DNA of 35,000 nt from Botryococcus braunii (Eukaryota > Chlorophyta > Trebouxiophyceae). The stretch spans positions 212,501 to 247,500 of the forward strand of contig KV908337.1 of NCBI GenBank assembly GCA_002005505.1, given 5' to 3'. Positions 1-24,781 of this stretch are shown piece after piece. The position numbers and the translations under genes were made by a program. Numbering within the stretch: position 1 is the stretch's first letter; every line of letters starts with the position of its first letter. The notes below the pieces were generated by a model. The model was not told the DNA's origin and searched no databases. It worked only from the letters and a program-made list of their open reading frames with translations.

Positions 1-537
1 CACTCTGGTTGGCTCCCAGCACATCCGCTTTGGGCGGGTACAATCTTATTCCAGTCAGGTGTTGTTGCGCCAACCGCAGTTTATAAAACAGATGAAAGCC
101 ATGTGTGGAAGGCAACTACCATCACCAGCCTACTAGCCTTTGAAAGACAGGGGTAAAACAAAGGTCCCTATCCTCCCGGAGCTCATGCTAAATTGTCCAG
201 AATAGCCGGCATGAACTGATGCACTAATGCACAAGAAAACAAGGATATCTCTTCTCTCGTGTGAGCCGCATACTTTCCCTACTTATAAATTTTTCTTGAC
301 ACTCGAGGGAATCAGCAAGCTGGATCCTTGCTTTGGAAGCAATGTGGCCAGGGCTGCATGGCAAACAAACACGCCCCTTCCCCCTTTCCTCTTATCCCCT
401 TCATAGTGATCCCCTGCTCCTCATAATTCCTGCCTAAAAGGGCGTCAAGGTATTTCCTTCCAATCGACTGGCGGTAAACATTGAAACGTCAACGTGCAAT
501 CCTGGAAGAGTGGAAATGTCAAGTGATAGTGTGAGCC
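1..537. other. Intergenic / 3' flank, nothing recognised
   Basis: This is the downstream flank of the minus-strand GTPase gene. I see no open frame with a recognisable domain, no tandem array and no RNA gene. It could hold the 3' UTR of that gene on its right-hand side. Confidence 0.5.
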
Positions 538-1664
538 TTAGGCAGCTATTGCACGCTGACGAAGCAAGGATGCTCTGCTGCTCTTCTTGATCTCCTCAAC
601 CAGCCAATGAATCGCATCTCGCACACCATCACCTGTGTAGGCGCATGCAGTCTGCACCCTACATGGCCGGGTGTCCATGGTCCCCAAGCCCAGCTGCTGA
701 GTAATCTCTGTTGTTGGCCGGCAGCCTTCGCGGTCTTGCTTGTTGGCCAATACTAGCAACGGGGCTCCAAACAGGTCCCTACTGCTCAGTGACCTCTCCA
801 GAGCATCTCGTGCCTCCTCAAACCTGCAGCACGATCGCAGGCATTACTGCACCATGTGGAGGAGTCAAAACAACCACATGTGCACAAAGGCACCCAGAGA
901 TCTGCGAGATAAGCGCCCTGGGGGGAAGGGGTGTAATTCAAGCAGCGGAGGATAGCAGTCCCCGAAGTGGAGAGGGGGGTTGCAGTGCACACCGAATTCC
1001 CTCTGCCTAAGGCAATAATGTTGCCCCCAGTCAACAGCCCAATCTCTGATGGGCACACGTCTAAAGGAAGGTGGCTTCGAGCTATGAACAACAATCAGTC
1101 TTGGTTGTCAAGCGCTGTTCAGTCCCCGAAGTCTCTTGTCTGGCATCAGTAGCAACAAGCTAAAATATTGAAAAAATGCCCCTATGATTCCTTCCTGAGC
1201 ATGCAGACACTCTTGCATGTGCAGGTGAGAATGTATGAGGAACGCAATATGATCGAGGTTGACTCTTAGACCATCATCAAAGGGCCACCTGAATAAACCT
1301 CAAACTCTCAGAACCTTGAATGAAATTTTAAAGAAGATCAAATATACCTCTGAGGTTCCGTTGCGTCCACAACGAAGAGAAGCCCATGAGAGTCACAGTA
1401 GTACTTATCCCAGATGCTCCGAAGCCCAGGTTGCCCTCCAAGGTCCCAGATAACTAATTGTACATTGAAGGCCTCGACCTTTCCAACGTTTAATCCCACG
1501 GTTGGAAGGATCTGTTCAGGTTCTAGGCCTGGTCCGTCCCCAAAGATGGTTTTCAAACGTTCCAAAAGAGTGGTTTTGCCAGCTTTATCAAGCCCCAGCA
1601 CCAAAATCCTTATCTCCTCCTTCCGAAAAATATATTCATAGAATCCGTAGAAAAGAGAGAACAT
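538..1664 (-). CDS. ARFRP1: ARFRP1-like Arf-related small GTPase, complete, 2 exons
   Basis: Exon 1 is 1664-1348 and exon 2 is 823-538 (stop TAA); the intron runs GT at 1347 to AG at 824 and splits an Arg codon (AG|G). The spliced protein is about 200 residues, the same size as animal ARFRP1. Visible GTPase motifs: P-loop G24-LDKA-G29-K30-T31, switch I Thr55 in PTVG, WDLGGQ at 73-78 with the catalytic Gln78, NKQD at 133-136, and TACAYTG for the G5 loop. The N-terminus MFSLFYGFYEYIF has no Gly2, so it cannot be N-myristoylated like classical Arfs. ARFRP1/yeast Arl3-type proteins also lack this and have a similar aromatic start; in the family the N-terminus is acetylated and the protein acts at the trans-Golgi upstream of Arl1. 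The family match is strong throughout, including GLRSIWDKYY. The Golgi role is inferred from the family. Confidence 0.93.
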
Positions 1665-3099
<1,435 letters not shown>

Positions 3100-3348
3100 C
3101 GCGGAATGGGGGGGATTGTCCACACCTTCATATATGGCATTGGACGTGTTCACCTGGCCCACACTGGCTGGTATGGACTATAGGCGGTGGAAAAACTTGG
3201 GATTCCCACAACTATCAAGTGCAACAAGTGCAACCCCCTAACATATAAATGTTACACGCTCACCAACAGGTGGAGACTTTGTCTGGGAGCTAGAGATCCC
3301 ATGATCTCTGTATGCATTAACACATTCCCTTAAGGGAAGCTTCCCCCG

Positions 3349-3366
3349 CCGGGGGGGGGGGGGGGG
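3349..3366. repeat. Poly-G run flush against a C-rich tract
   Basis: A C-rich tract (tcccccgcc) passes directly into a run of about 15 G and then cggg. Similar C-to-G flush junctions recur at 5720, 9280, 13880 and 14170. Confidence 0.9.
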
Positions 3367-3523
3367 CGGGTTTGGATAAACCATGTCCAGGGTATCATAG
3401 ATTTAATCGCAACTCCTTTGCTGGGACCCAATGTTTGGTAAAAGAATGATGGGGACCTTCATTCTTTTATCCTTCCAAGCACAGGCTGAAAAGGATGCAT
3501 TGCAGATCGGCACCGCGTACACA

Positions 3524-3617
3524 GTGACGTATCGGAAAATTGCGCCACGAGCCCAGTGATGTATTGGAAAATTGCGCCACATGCCCCGTGATGCATTGAA
3601 AATTGCTCCGTGTGAAC
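3524..3617. repeat. Three tandem copies of a ~32 bp unit
   Basis: Units start with gtgacgtat / gtgatgtat / gtgatgcat at 3524, 3556 and 3588 and share a core ggaaaattgcgccac that degenerates in the third copy (gaaaattgctccg). The open minus-strand frame through the repeat has no recognised domain. Confidence 0.8.
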
Positions 3618-3990
3618 GCCCATCGGACGAAGTGTGCACATCCACCTGACTCCCCCATGTTCAAAGCAAAGCACATCCCATTCCATACGCTTCAAGCACA
3701 TCTCTCTTGGGACCAAGGCAGAGTCGACTCAGTGCGTCTTATGGAGTGCAATGCGATTGTCTTGCAAGTCGCGGGCTGCCCAAGCGCTTCCCCCACTTTG
3801 TCAGGACTCCTGACGTACCCAGAAGAATGAAACGTAAAAATTCGCAGCTCAGGAGGCGTGATAGTCTGATAGAAGTCTACAGCGGACTCTTGTTGCGGTT
3901 GTCCTATTTATCCGTGTTACAGCCCAAACATGAGTGAAGGTAGCTCTTCAGCCATTAGAAGCTGATGATCTGGAGTGATTCCCACTGGGA

Positions 3991-4022
3991 TATCGACGTC
4001 TGGAATTTCCCAGACGTCGATA
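3991..4022. repeat. Short perfect inverted repeat (13-bp arms, 6-nt loop)
   Basis: Left arm tatcgacgtctgg (3991-4003), spacer aatttc (4004-4009), right arm ccagacgtcgata (4010-4022). The arms are exact reverse complements. It lies in a gene-poor stretch with no T-run after it. Confidence 0.85.
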
Positions 4023-6599
4023 GGAGAACAGAGTGCAAAGCCCTCATTCATGAAGCGGGCAACAGTGCAGAGGTCTTCCGGCCAATAAACAACTTTAAAG
4101 AGCGGGTGTTTGAGGCAAAAACACGGGTTCGATGCAGGTCACAAATAATGAGGAGGTGGTGTGCACCAACCCACCTCCATGTGACGCATGCGCACGTCAC
4201 AATGACCAAGATGGGAGGGAAGAGGGCGCTATATCCCACATCTATTGCGAGGCCATGTATACCGGAATAACAACCGCAAAAAGGTGATCCAGACATGCAA
4301 AAGTAGTAGGGGGTGTTGTGAAACATGAACAGGGTGACGAGAGCACCGATGATATATGGGATCATAGCTGGGCACATGCAGACTGGCAACGTTACAGTAG
4401 GTATGCTCGGGCATGGAGGACACATCTTTGATCTTGAGGTAAATTGTGGGGAATTGTGGCCATCCATACGTACAGTAGCCAATACCGTAACTGTGTTCAT
4501 GACCGAGCTAGGCAATGTGGGGCAACCGGGCAGTCACACCAAGAAAGGAACTTGTTGTTTGGACGGAACAGCTGTGGTTTGGACGAGAAGTAAAGCATTT
4601 GAAGCAAGAAAGGAAATGTGGTTGCTAGGAAAAATCCCCCCCCCCCCAAAATCCCCCCGTTATTGTCCAAAAACTTCCTTGAGGCAGAAGAATTACATCA
4701 ACCCAGCCCAAAGGGCTGATGAGACGGAAAACCAAACACATAAGCAGCAAGACACCGAGAGAAACCAAACACAAACCCTAACAATCAAGGCCAGACACAA
4801 ACCAAAGTAACGAGTGGGGAGCCAGGAGCACTAAGGAAGGAAAAAGGAAAGCCCCAGAAGTTCTGGGCCAGAACACAGCGCAGGAGGAGCGTCGCTTCCT
4901 CCTGGATATAAGCTTCCATAAAGAGGCTTGGCACTGCGACGTAAGTTCGCTCATACGTTCCGAGCCCTATCCGCTTCTACACATGCATCACGTGTGTATC
5001 AACATAAATGTGCATGATACTCCATTCGCCCCCGGCCCTCCACCTGTCGTTCTCCCAGCTTCGAAAAAATCCATTAACCCGAGCGTGGAACACGGCTGAT
5101 GTGAGCATCGATGACTCGATGACGGATAGGCAATCCTAGATCAGATAGTCTCGTTGGAGTTTGAGCATTGGAAAACTCCAAAGCTCCTAAAACGTTGGAG
5201 GGGGACTAGAAAGGGCATCAGCTTGGCATAGCGACCCGCAACATCCATTTTTACCTGCAGGTGTTCGAAACTGCCGTTTCAAGGCCTCGTTAACTTGGAA
5301 TTAGCTTGGTGATCGAGGGACTCGTATCGGTTCCTTACCTCAGAATTTCGATTAAAAAAGCTGCCGTTGAAGGTCATTGAGCAAGCTTATGCCGGAGGCC
5401 TCAGGATCATCCTCAACGTGTGCAACGGTACGCAAAAGCACTTTTGCAAGTGTCAGGCGTAGCACAATTTTTTGATTTTTTTTCTTGAGTAGATACTGAA
5501 AGAACAACATTAAAAGTGCATTCCTGACGCACTGGTACGCTCACACGAACGTCGGAGGAGTACTTCTGGTGCTTGCTGTGCCCTCGCATGAAGGGGGTGA
5601 ATGGGATTATGCCAGCAGTCACGGAGGACTGTGGACTCTTGTGATACGGCTACCTCCTTCCTTTCACAGGATGCTTCGCCGGGGACGAGCCTGAGAGAGT
5701 TTTTTGTCAAAGGGCCGAGACCCCGGGGGGGGGGGGGGGGGTTCGGAAATCTTTTTTTAAAGAATGCCGAGACATTGCCCATGCTATCGTCTGTATTTTG
5801 GAGTTAAGTAGAGCCACGTGTCCATTGTGTGACAAGAGTGTGCAAGTGAAGTTTCTCTTGTCACTTCTGTGCCTCGCGTCAGCTTGGCCCGGAGGGCTAA
5901 GACCTTCCGGACGAACCGTACTTCCAAAATCCGAAAACCAGTCAAAGGGCGATTTCAAGGTTGATAAAACAGATAGATTGCAGTCTTGATCTAAGCATGC
6001 GTCCAATACACAATGAAGCCAAACCATCTTGCATGTCGCCGTTGCCAATGGTTGAACTGATGGCACTTTTATTTGCATGCAGCACTGCTTACAAGCCATT
6101 TGAACCTTGCAGCCGCAATGCTGACCTTATGAAGAAGACATTCTAAGATCCAAAGCAGAAGCAAGGCTTTAGACTCCCGCGTCTGGGTTCAAAGGCAATG
6201 GGAAGGCCTGAGAAGGAAGCGGAACTCTCAAAAGGGGGAGGGTTTGCGCTTGCTTCTGTCCCCCACCCTCTAGTTGGAGAAGATCTTGTGGAAGGCAATG
6301 ATGTGAGGTAATGGTCCTCACATAGCCAACAGCAATAATGACTGATGGGTGCAACCATCTACGAAGGGTTGGGTGTGAATGTGCCCCTCAATGCAGACTA
6401 CTTTTCTCCTCAGTTTATATACATGTAAGGGTTTTGAAATCTCTTTATTCTCTGCAGTTCATCTGTTATGCCGGACTCTCGGTCTCTTTAAGTTGCTTGT
6501 AGTGGGCCAGTTTGCATCCTTATGTTGCCGGAGGGGTGCATGTCGCCGGGTGATGACATCGTTCAACCTGCAGTCCTGTCTGTAACCTTCAAGGTCAGC
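4023..6599. other. Gene-poor stretch upstream of the YSL gene
   Basis: No frame here carries a recognisable domain. It contains a C-run near 4637-4647, a C/G flush run near 5721-5740 (about 17 G), and ordinary sequence otherwise. The promoter and any non-coding 5' exon of the plus-strand transporter should lie in its right part, but I cannot point to a TATA box or other element with confidence. Confidence 0.4.
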
Positions 6600-19577
<12,978 letters not shown>

Positions 19578-19633
19578 ATGTGTGTTAGAAAAAGTGGAGT
19601 GTGTGCATGACCCTGACACGCAGAGGTAATATT

Positions 19634-19640
19634 ATGTAAG
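19634..19640 (+). promoter_or_regulatory. Possible TGTAA-type polyadenylation signal after YSL
   Basis: tatgtaagc lies about 57 bp after the YSL stop codon. TGTAA is the usual polyadenylation signal of chlorophyte green algae. A five-base match is expected by chance often, so this is weak. Confidence 0.2.
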
Positions 19641-19867
19641 CACCACAAATGTTGCCACCGTGCTGCTGCAGGTTTCTGCACGGCTGTAGGCATTGTGTCG
19701 TGCTGTGCTCAGAAGAGGCCCTTCCGGGTTGTCGTGCGGCATTCACTCTGTGTCCAGAGCCACAGGCCGCATGTCGCTCTCTTCTCTTCTTGTCTGTTGT
19801 GGCATATCATGCAGAGCCTGACAAGTGTTTCTCGCGCTCGGCAAGTTGCAATAATGACCCATGGGTG

Positions 19868-20340
19868 GTTTGCATGCTTTATTTTCTCTTGGGCAGTGCA
19901 CCGAGCAGTGGAGATCCCCCAGGGAGGGAGTTGTGGTTGTTGATGCCTTGAATGCTGAATTTTCCCTTGGGGCATTTCAACAAGGAGTGCAGAGCCCCCA
20001 GGAGAGAGTGGCCGTCGTGGATGGCCTGAATGCTTCTCTTTCACATGGGCCTTGCAAAAAGGATTGAAGAGAGCCCAGGAGAGAGTGGCGGTAATGGTTG
20101 GCTTGAATGCTTCTCTTTCACTTGGGCAGTGCCCCCAGGAGTGGAGAGCCCCCAGGACTGAGTCCTGGGCCAGGAGGGAGTTGTGGTCGTGGATGGCGTG
20201 AATGCTTCTCTTTCACTTGGGCCTTGCAAAATGGAGTGGAGAGCACCCAGGAGAGTGTGGCGGTCGTGGATAGCTTGAATGCTTCTCTTTCACTTGGGCC
20301 TTCCACAAAGGAGTGAAGAGCCACCAGGGGAGAGCGCAGA
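19868..20340. repeat. 78-bp minisatellite, about six copies
   Basis: Copies begin with gaatgcttctctttcacttg-like sequence at about 19872, 19950, 20028, 20105, 20200 and 20278; the fourth carries an insertion of about 17 bp. Each unit continues with a gggc..tgca..aaggagtggagagcccccaggagagagtgg core and then cggtcgtggatgg. The period is 26 codons, and in one plus frame the unit reads VAVVDGLNASLS, but stops interrupt every frame across the array. Confidence 0.88.
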
Positions 20341-23324
20341 TGTGGCCGTGGCCCCAGAGAGTCTGGTGAGGGCGGGAAGGCTGCTGACTCACTAAGCTTG
20401 ACAAAATCTGGAGGCCCTTTGTCACTTGCACATAGCATACCTTGTATGCCAGCATTGTGTGTTTAGATTGATCGTGTCCAAGGGGAGCAATTGTGTATGA
20501 GTCCTTGTTTCTTGCAAAAGCTCATGAGACTGGAGAAACGGCCTCAAAGGTTGTTGCTGTTTCCAATTATGTTGTCTAGCAGCACATGTGGTTGTTCGAG
20601 CAAAGTGCACACCAAAAGTGAGGTGGATCCGTGCCCCGCCTTGACAAGGTGCATGGCGGGCCTCGGTATGCCATCCTCATGCATGCCGAGTATGTGTAGT
20701 AAGAGAGCGTCCTGCAGGTTGTATGCTGAAAAACATCTCCATGTGTAGCTGCGGTCTGGATGGCCGGGCAGGGTATTGTTGTTAGTCTTTTCCCCCCCTC
20801 TAGGCCGCCAGTGTGCCAGCGCAGTCCATACACTCGCACGCCAAGGAGCCGAAGATTTCTTTGCTGCCCGTTGGCACATGCCATACCCTTTTGTGTGTTT
20901 CTCAAACTGCATCGTCCACAGGCAGAGGAGCATACCGTCTGACTCCTGTCGTAGCTCATTGATAAGCTACAGGTGCCAGTACATGCAGCTCATACGTAAG
21001 CTACAGGTTGCCATGTGTGTATGTGTTTCTTTGTTTTGCTCATTGTTTTGGCACTGTATACTTTTGCGGCCTTCTGCGTGAGTTTGAAAACTCAATTCGA
21101 CGCATGTCGTCAAGCCCATTGAAGTCACGATGTGGCTCCAAGGAGAACACGTGAATTCTCATTATACATCAGCACGAGACAACTAGATCTCCATTAAGTG
21201 AAGTTCGCCGTTCTTAGTCCGCAGCTATAGGGCTTTCAACAGGCCGCATCCAGTTGTTTGTACATAAGAAAGGAGCGTGCCACAGCATATATATCCATGT
21301 ATATACATAGGTAAGTGCGTGCTGCAACTTAAATAGCATGTCATTGCTTACAAGATAGTACACCTGGGTGATTAGTTTCAGTACAGTAGTGAAATGAGTA
21401 GAGTGAGTTCGTGGGGTCTGACAGAGCTCCTTCGGCCTGGATTTTCCAGAGGGTTTGCGCTAGTTCATGACAAGTTGGCCTTGAGTGAAGTGTTTGCGCT
21501 AGTTCATGACAAGGTGGCCTTGAGTGAAGTGTTTGCGCTTGTTCATGACAAGGTGGCCTTGCGTGAAGTGGCGTCATGACTCTGTTGTGCAGAATCGTAG
21601 CACAGCAGCGGACCAGGAGGGCACCCCAAAAACTGAGTTTCTATGAGCATGTGGGTCCTGCATGGCATATCGGGCACGTTGGCAGGGAAAGGAAACGGCA
21701 CTTCAGTCCCATTGCCAGATTCCGATCTTGAGATGTGGAGCCGCCGTGGATTACTACGTACGAAGTGAGAAACTCCGCATTGGATGTGTGTGCGTGCGCG
21801 CTTGTGTGGGTGTGGGTTTATGCCCAGCGAAACATAACTGCATTTAAAAAATTTGTTTGTCAGGTGGTTCAGTATGGATACGTAAAGTACGGGACCCCTG
21901 CCCTATTATGGTGCCCTTCTTGGATGGTGTATTTAGCTGTATGAACGCAAGCACTCCAAGCAGCATGAACCACGGCAGTATTTTCCTGCCTTCCATCAAG
22001 TATCTGTAGCTGGGCAACAAGGATTCGGTGGGGCAGCAAGCTTCTTTTGATGTCGGGGCTTGAGCAGCTTCGCCGTAGAATTTATATAGTAAGGACGGTC
22101 CTCCAGTGAGTTTGCATACTCTATATTGTTGCGTATGCCCGACTTAGCACGCGACGATCTGATAAGAGCTTGCATCAAGATCGAAGTTGAATGGTGCTCA
22201 TACATCTCTTGTGAATTCTGCCATACTAGCCTGTTGTGGGTCTCAGCAGATTCTGCGGCAAGCTGGACTTTTGCCTTTTGAATAATCCAGCATTGAGATT
22301 CTGCCCGTTCCCGTTGGTGAGGAGTAAAGTTGAAGCTTGGCAGGGTGTAGGGAGAGACGTGAGTTTAATAATCATTACACATGTCGACGGACCTTCTGTG
22401 GTGTCCATAGAATCTGCAAGAAAGGCAATGCGGCCTACGCATGCGTTTAAGACAAGGAAGGATCCGTAATGCTGCTGTGAGTGCTTCAAAACTCTCGAAC
22501 AAACGTTCAGCCATAATGGGTCCATTAACTTTGGAGATCCAGCAAAGAATAAGTCAGGCGCTTCGAGTGTGTAAGGGTTTTTGCGGGCGAGGGGTGTGGT
22601 AAGTCACGCTCATAAGCAGGTCAGTCATTTGCAAAATAAGGATTTATAAAAGAACGGTTAAATCAGTATTACTAATTTGTGTAGAAAGCTGGTCTGTGGA
22701 CAAGACAAATTTGTAAGCTTGATGGCATACGAGTGCCATGCCTAAGGAGCATATGTCTTACTCACTTCACATCAAAAAACTAGTATATGATTAGGGCAGT
22801 CTGGTGTAGCTTCCATATCATCTCTACTTAGAGACCATCGTTTTCTCTTGTTGGGAGATGTGTGTTGTATGACCCTCATAGACTTCCTCTTACCGTACTA
22901 CTTGCGGACACTGATGGTCGTGGTCAAAGTGGTAGCCTGCAAAACACATGGAAAGCGTTAACCCAAAAAGACATTAAGGCTGCATCAGAGGAACAAGGCC
23001 TACCTGAAACCTTGGTGAAGTTTGTGTGGAGACCGGAAGGTGTGGATAAATCACATGGCTTGGTTGGCTGATAGCAAACACAATTGTCACGATCGGTTTT
23101 TGTACCTTTCATTCACCATTCAATGCTCTGCTGTGGGTCAGGCCATCGGCCCAAAGGTCCAAGAATAGAAGTCCTTGCAATGCTGGCGCTAGCAGATAAA
23201 TAAATTCGCTGGTTGAGGTATTCTTGTTTAAGAAGTGGTGCTAAGACAAGAGATGATAGAACCAGCACAGCTGTGGCAAAATGAGCGTGAATTTGCTCTA
23301 CAAGTGTCAGCAGGCACCTTGTGA
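20341..23324. other. Gene-poor region, no gene recognised
   Basis: Several open frames of 60-130 codons occur on both strands (for example minus strand 20933-20544, 129 codons) but none shows a known domain, consistent codon use or splice-linked partners. Apart from the 39-bp triplicate at 21453-21569 the sequence looks unique. Confidence 0.4.
21453..21569. repeat. Three tandem copies of a 39-bp unit (13 codons)
   Basis: Units begin gtttgcgct at 21453, 21492 and 21531, with only two to four base differences between copies. In the plus frame starting at ATG 21394 they encode FALVHDK(L/V)AL(S/R)EV three times inside a 61-codon open frame ending at 21579. No known protein family is recognised and the frame may be chance. 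Confidence 0.9.
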
Positions 23325-23391
23325 TTGTCTGGCCACACCGAGTGCGATGTAAGGCAAATTGACTTACATCGCACTTGGTGTGGCCAGACAA
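23325..23391. repeat. 29-bp-stem inverted repeat with 9-nt loop
   Basis: Left arm 23325-23353 (ttgtctggccacaccgagtg and on) is the reverse complement of right arm 23363-23391 except for one position, which would be a G-U wobble in RNA. The loop is gcaaattga (23354-23362). Outside the stem, ccttgt (left) and acaagg (right) could pair again after a bulge. It could be a foldback element, a small-RNA precursor or the remnant of a MITE; nothing else identifies it. Confidence 0.88.
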
Positions 23392-23718
23392 CCAGAAGTT
23401 ACAACAAGGAGAACAATCAGATTTGTGGAACAACCTCAACAATCACAGGCCGCGACGACGAAGTAGTAAAACTTAAACGTGCCCAGCATTCCTCAGTGGG
23501 TAATGCCCCAAACACCAGAATATGACCCTGCATCTCTATGAACGTATGTCATACACTGCAGTACAGTATAGTAGAGGTTTGACAGAACACGTAATCGATG
23601 GAAAAGGCTATCAACACTGTAAGCAATGTATTGCTACCGTGGCATGGAACTTTACAAGTGCCAGGTGGCGATTACCAGTGTAGGCTCTCCGTGCGTGCGT
23701 GTACCTGTGTATGCGTGC

Positions 23719-23720
<2 letters not shown>

Positions 23721-23795
<75 letters not shown>

Positions 23796-23815
23796 CGCGC
23801 GCACACGCGCGCGGG
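23721..23815. repeat. (GT)n passing into alternating GC/CA purine-pyrimidine tract
   Basis: (GT)n 23721-23791 continues as gcgtgcgcgcgcacacgcgcgcg, all alternating purine-pyrimidine. No gene here. Confidence 0.95.
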
Positions 23816-23895
23816 CTGGTAGCGTAGAAGACCCATGCAAACAGACCACGCTTTGCACCAAAACAGAAAATTGCCCAAGCAATACCCTTGGCTCC

Positions 23896-23914
23896 CCCCC
23901 CCCCCCCCCCCCCG
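23896..23914. repeat. Poly-C run
   Basis: About 18 consecutive C between ggct and gtcggg. Confidence 0.9.
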
Positions 23915-23929
23915 TCGGGAGGGATGCTA

Positions 23930-24781
23930 CCCCATCCCAAGGAGGACGCAAGTAGATTTGCAAAGAGCGCGAGTTGCTGTATGCCATAATCATGAGGAAA
24001 GGGACTGGGAAGCACTTTTGACTACTTCTCACACGACCAGGAGTGGGCGCCAGCGACCTGCTGCATTACATGACGAAGTACAGTGCGCAACATAACATGG
24101 TGTCTTAGCCCCAATGGCAAGAAAGGCAAGGGACATAAAGAGAAACTGTTCGAAGACATATGGCACGGCCGGCACGAGGCAAGCTGAGAACAGCGGTGGT
24201 TACAACCTTTATACATTATGAACGTGGTTGAGAATCACCTAGGTATCCTCATCACCTGGTTAAAAGAAGCTACTACCCATGGTAAACTCATCTGGCTTAG
24301 CTAACTCTACTGTAGATTGCACTCAGTCCACAGCTGTTCTGTGCAAGAGAAGGCTTTGTCACCATTTGCTAGAATGAGTGTGAATGATGGAGACTCTGTC
24401 AGTTGGAGCAGGAGTTCAATCCAACATAGTTAAAGAATATGAAAGCTGCTGACCAGGTCTGTGAAAGGCTCCGTTCTGTGCCAACATCAGCAACATACTG
24501 CTAAATGTACTCATCAGAGTAAGGCTAAGCCGGTAATTTGACAGGTGTGTGGAAAGTCTTATGAGGGGGTTCGACCGTGAAGATGAGGTAGTCCAGAAAC
24601 CAGATCTAAAATTGGTTACTACAGCCTGTACGGTCATCGGTAGTTTCCAGCAACGACGGGCGGTGACCGTCCCTTCAAACAAGAGATACGACGGAAAATT
24701 TCAAACTGGATCTATTCAACTCTTCAATCTAAAGAAATTGGCAGTTATAGCATAGAACGGCGTTCAACTCAGACACGCAGC
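23930..24781. other. Intergenic, nothing recognised
   Basis: No domain-bearing frame and no repeat. Its right end is the 5' flank of the plus-strand coiled-coil gene starting at 24782. Confidence 0.4.

Noticed and set aside
4100..4150. tRNA-like B-box (gggttcgatgc)
   Set aside because: The T-arm does not pair, and no matching A-box or acceptor stem is present upstream; the same applies to gggttcgaccg near 24568.
20544..20933. 129-codon minus-strand open frame
   Set aside because: No recognisable domain, no splice partners, and similar-length frames occur by chance in this region.
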